Positions 63,514 through 64,000 of a DNA stretch of 64,000 bases are shown here, in pieces. Location of the stretch: the NCBI RefSeq assembly GCF_029227915.1, contig NC_079882.1, positions 25,673,001 through 25,737,000 on the forward strand, in the 5' to 3' direction. The notes under the pieces were generated by a model. It had not been told where the DNA came from. It worked only from the letters and a program-made list of their open reading frames with translations, and made no database searches. The stretch comes from Hydractinia symbiolongicarpus. Its lineage: Eukaryota > Cnidaria > Hydrozoa > Anthoathecata > Hydractiniidae. How positions within the stretch are numbered: the first letter of the stretch is position 1; every line of letters starts with the position of its first letter. The translations under genes and the position numbers were made by a program.

Positions 63514-64000
63514 CTAAAGAAAGAATGTGATTTCTTCATTTATTCACAAGAAGAATGTTTAATACACTCTTTAAAACGTTTGCTATAAAAAAACTAACGA
63601 ACAATTTTATGCTGTAATATTCCTACCGCCAGACATTATGTTTGATTTTTTAACACAAAAAATCTATTTTATCAACTTTTTATTGCAAAGATGTCTACGT
63701 ATTTTTGAAAACAACTTGCAAGTTTTGTGTAATTCGCGATCAAAAAAACTTGCTCATTAGCCCGTTTACAGTCAAACTCGGTAAATGATTAAATATAAAA
63801 ATAAAGTTGATTCAAGAAGTGTTTCAAATTAACGCGAAAGAGATTACTGTTTTCACTGATGTAAAGAATGCGTTAAAGATCAACGTTGCAGAGAAGTTAG
63901 TTTTCGGAAGCATAAAGAAAAAGCATTTCAATATTATGAAAGAAAGAGTAGGTTAAGCCTGTCAAGTACAATATCGGATGACATTCGGATTAACGCGCAA
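63514..64000. other. Intron of the PGM2-like gene
   Basis: AT-rich. I see no further PGM2 exon before the window edge. Confidence 0.5.

Noticed and set aside
63367-63588. A 73-codon + strand frame
   Set aside because: Opposite strand of the PGM2-like exon at 63424-63513.

Overview
This is eukaryotic, AT-rich animal DNA. Genes are split by long introns, there are many unrelated transposons, and no operons. An invertebrate, most likely a cnidarian (perhaps a hydrozoan), is suggested by the mix: a LINE with a 2A-like peptide and a PHD-like finger, Tigger, Polinton, Helitron-like and integrase-type DNA transposons, an intronless rhodopsin-like receptor, and a TRANK1-like superfamily 1 helicase gene. 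The species is inferred, not proven.

Layout. (1) 1-28020, + strand: a huge TRANK1-like gene, entered mid-gene. I resolve 14 exons with compatible reading phases (ankyrin part, TPR-like part, SF1 helicase in two exons, long alpha-solenoid with IQ-like motifs, short tail; about 3,200 residues in the window). Its 12.7 kb intron (3469-16190) holds a divergent tandem repeat, a broken CR1/L2-like LINE, two head-to-tail Helitron-like units, and a 4.1 kb element with ~450 bp inverted repeats carrying a broken PIN/FEN-like protein gene. A later intron holds a decayed copy of part of the gene's own large exon. (2) 28-40 kb: repeats, one end of a second Tigger-like element, a 4.4 kb internally deleted Polinton (TIRs ~250 bp, 6 bp target duplication) with fragments of protein-primed PolB, a tRNA-derived SINE-like piece, a MITE and a possible antistasin-like micro-gene. 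(3) 40.4-41.4 kb: a class A GPCR on the - strand. (4) 45.26-48.31 kb: an integrase-type (IS3EU-like) DNA transposon with TIRs, 6 bp target duplication, subterminal repeat arrays and a second ORF. (5) 48.67-51.59 kb: a Tigger element whose two-exon transposase reads through without breaks (528 aa, C-terminal PIP-box-like motif), with an antisense HIRAN-like ORF inside its intron. (6) 54-55 kb: a three-finger C2H2 protein, - strand. (7) 55.9-56.7 kb: LINE debris. (8) 58.8-59.7 kb: a HAD-family phosphatase, + strand. (9) 62.1-63.5 kb: the last three exons of a phosphoglucomutase-2 gene, - strand, which continues past the window.

The host genes show no shared pathway. The most novel material is in the mobile DNA: the Tigger plus HIRAN arrangement, the two-gene integrase element, the long-TIR element with perfect RFX X-box palindromes in both arms, and repeated 3'-to-5' Helitron-like junctions.
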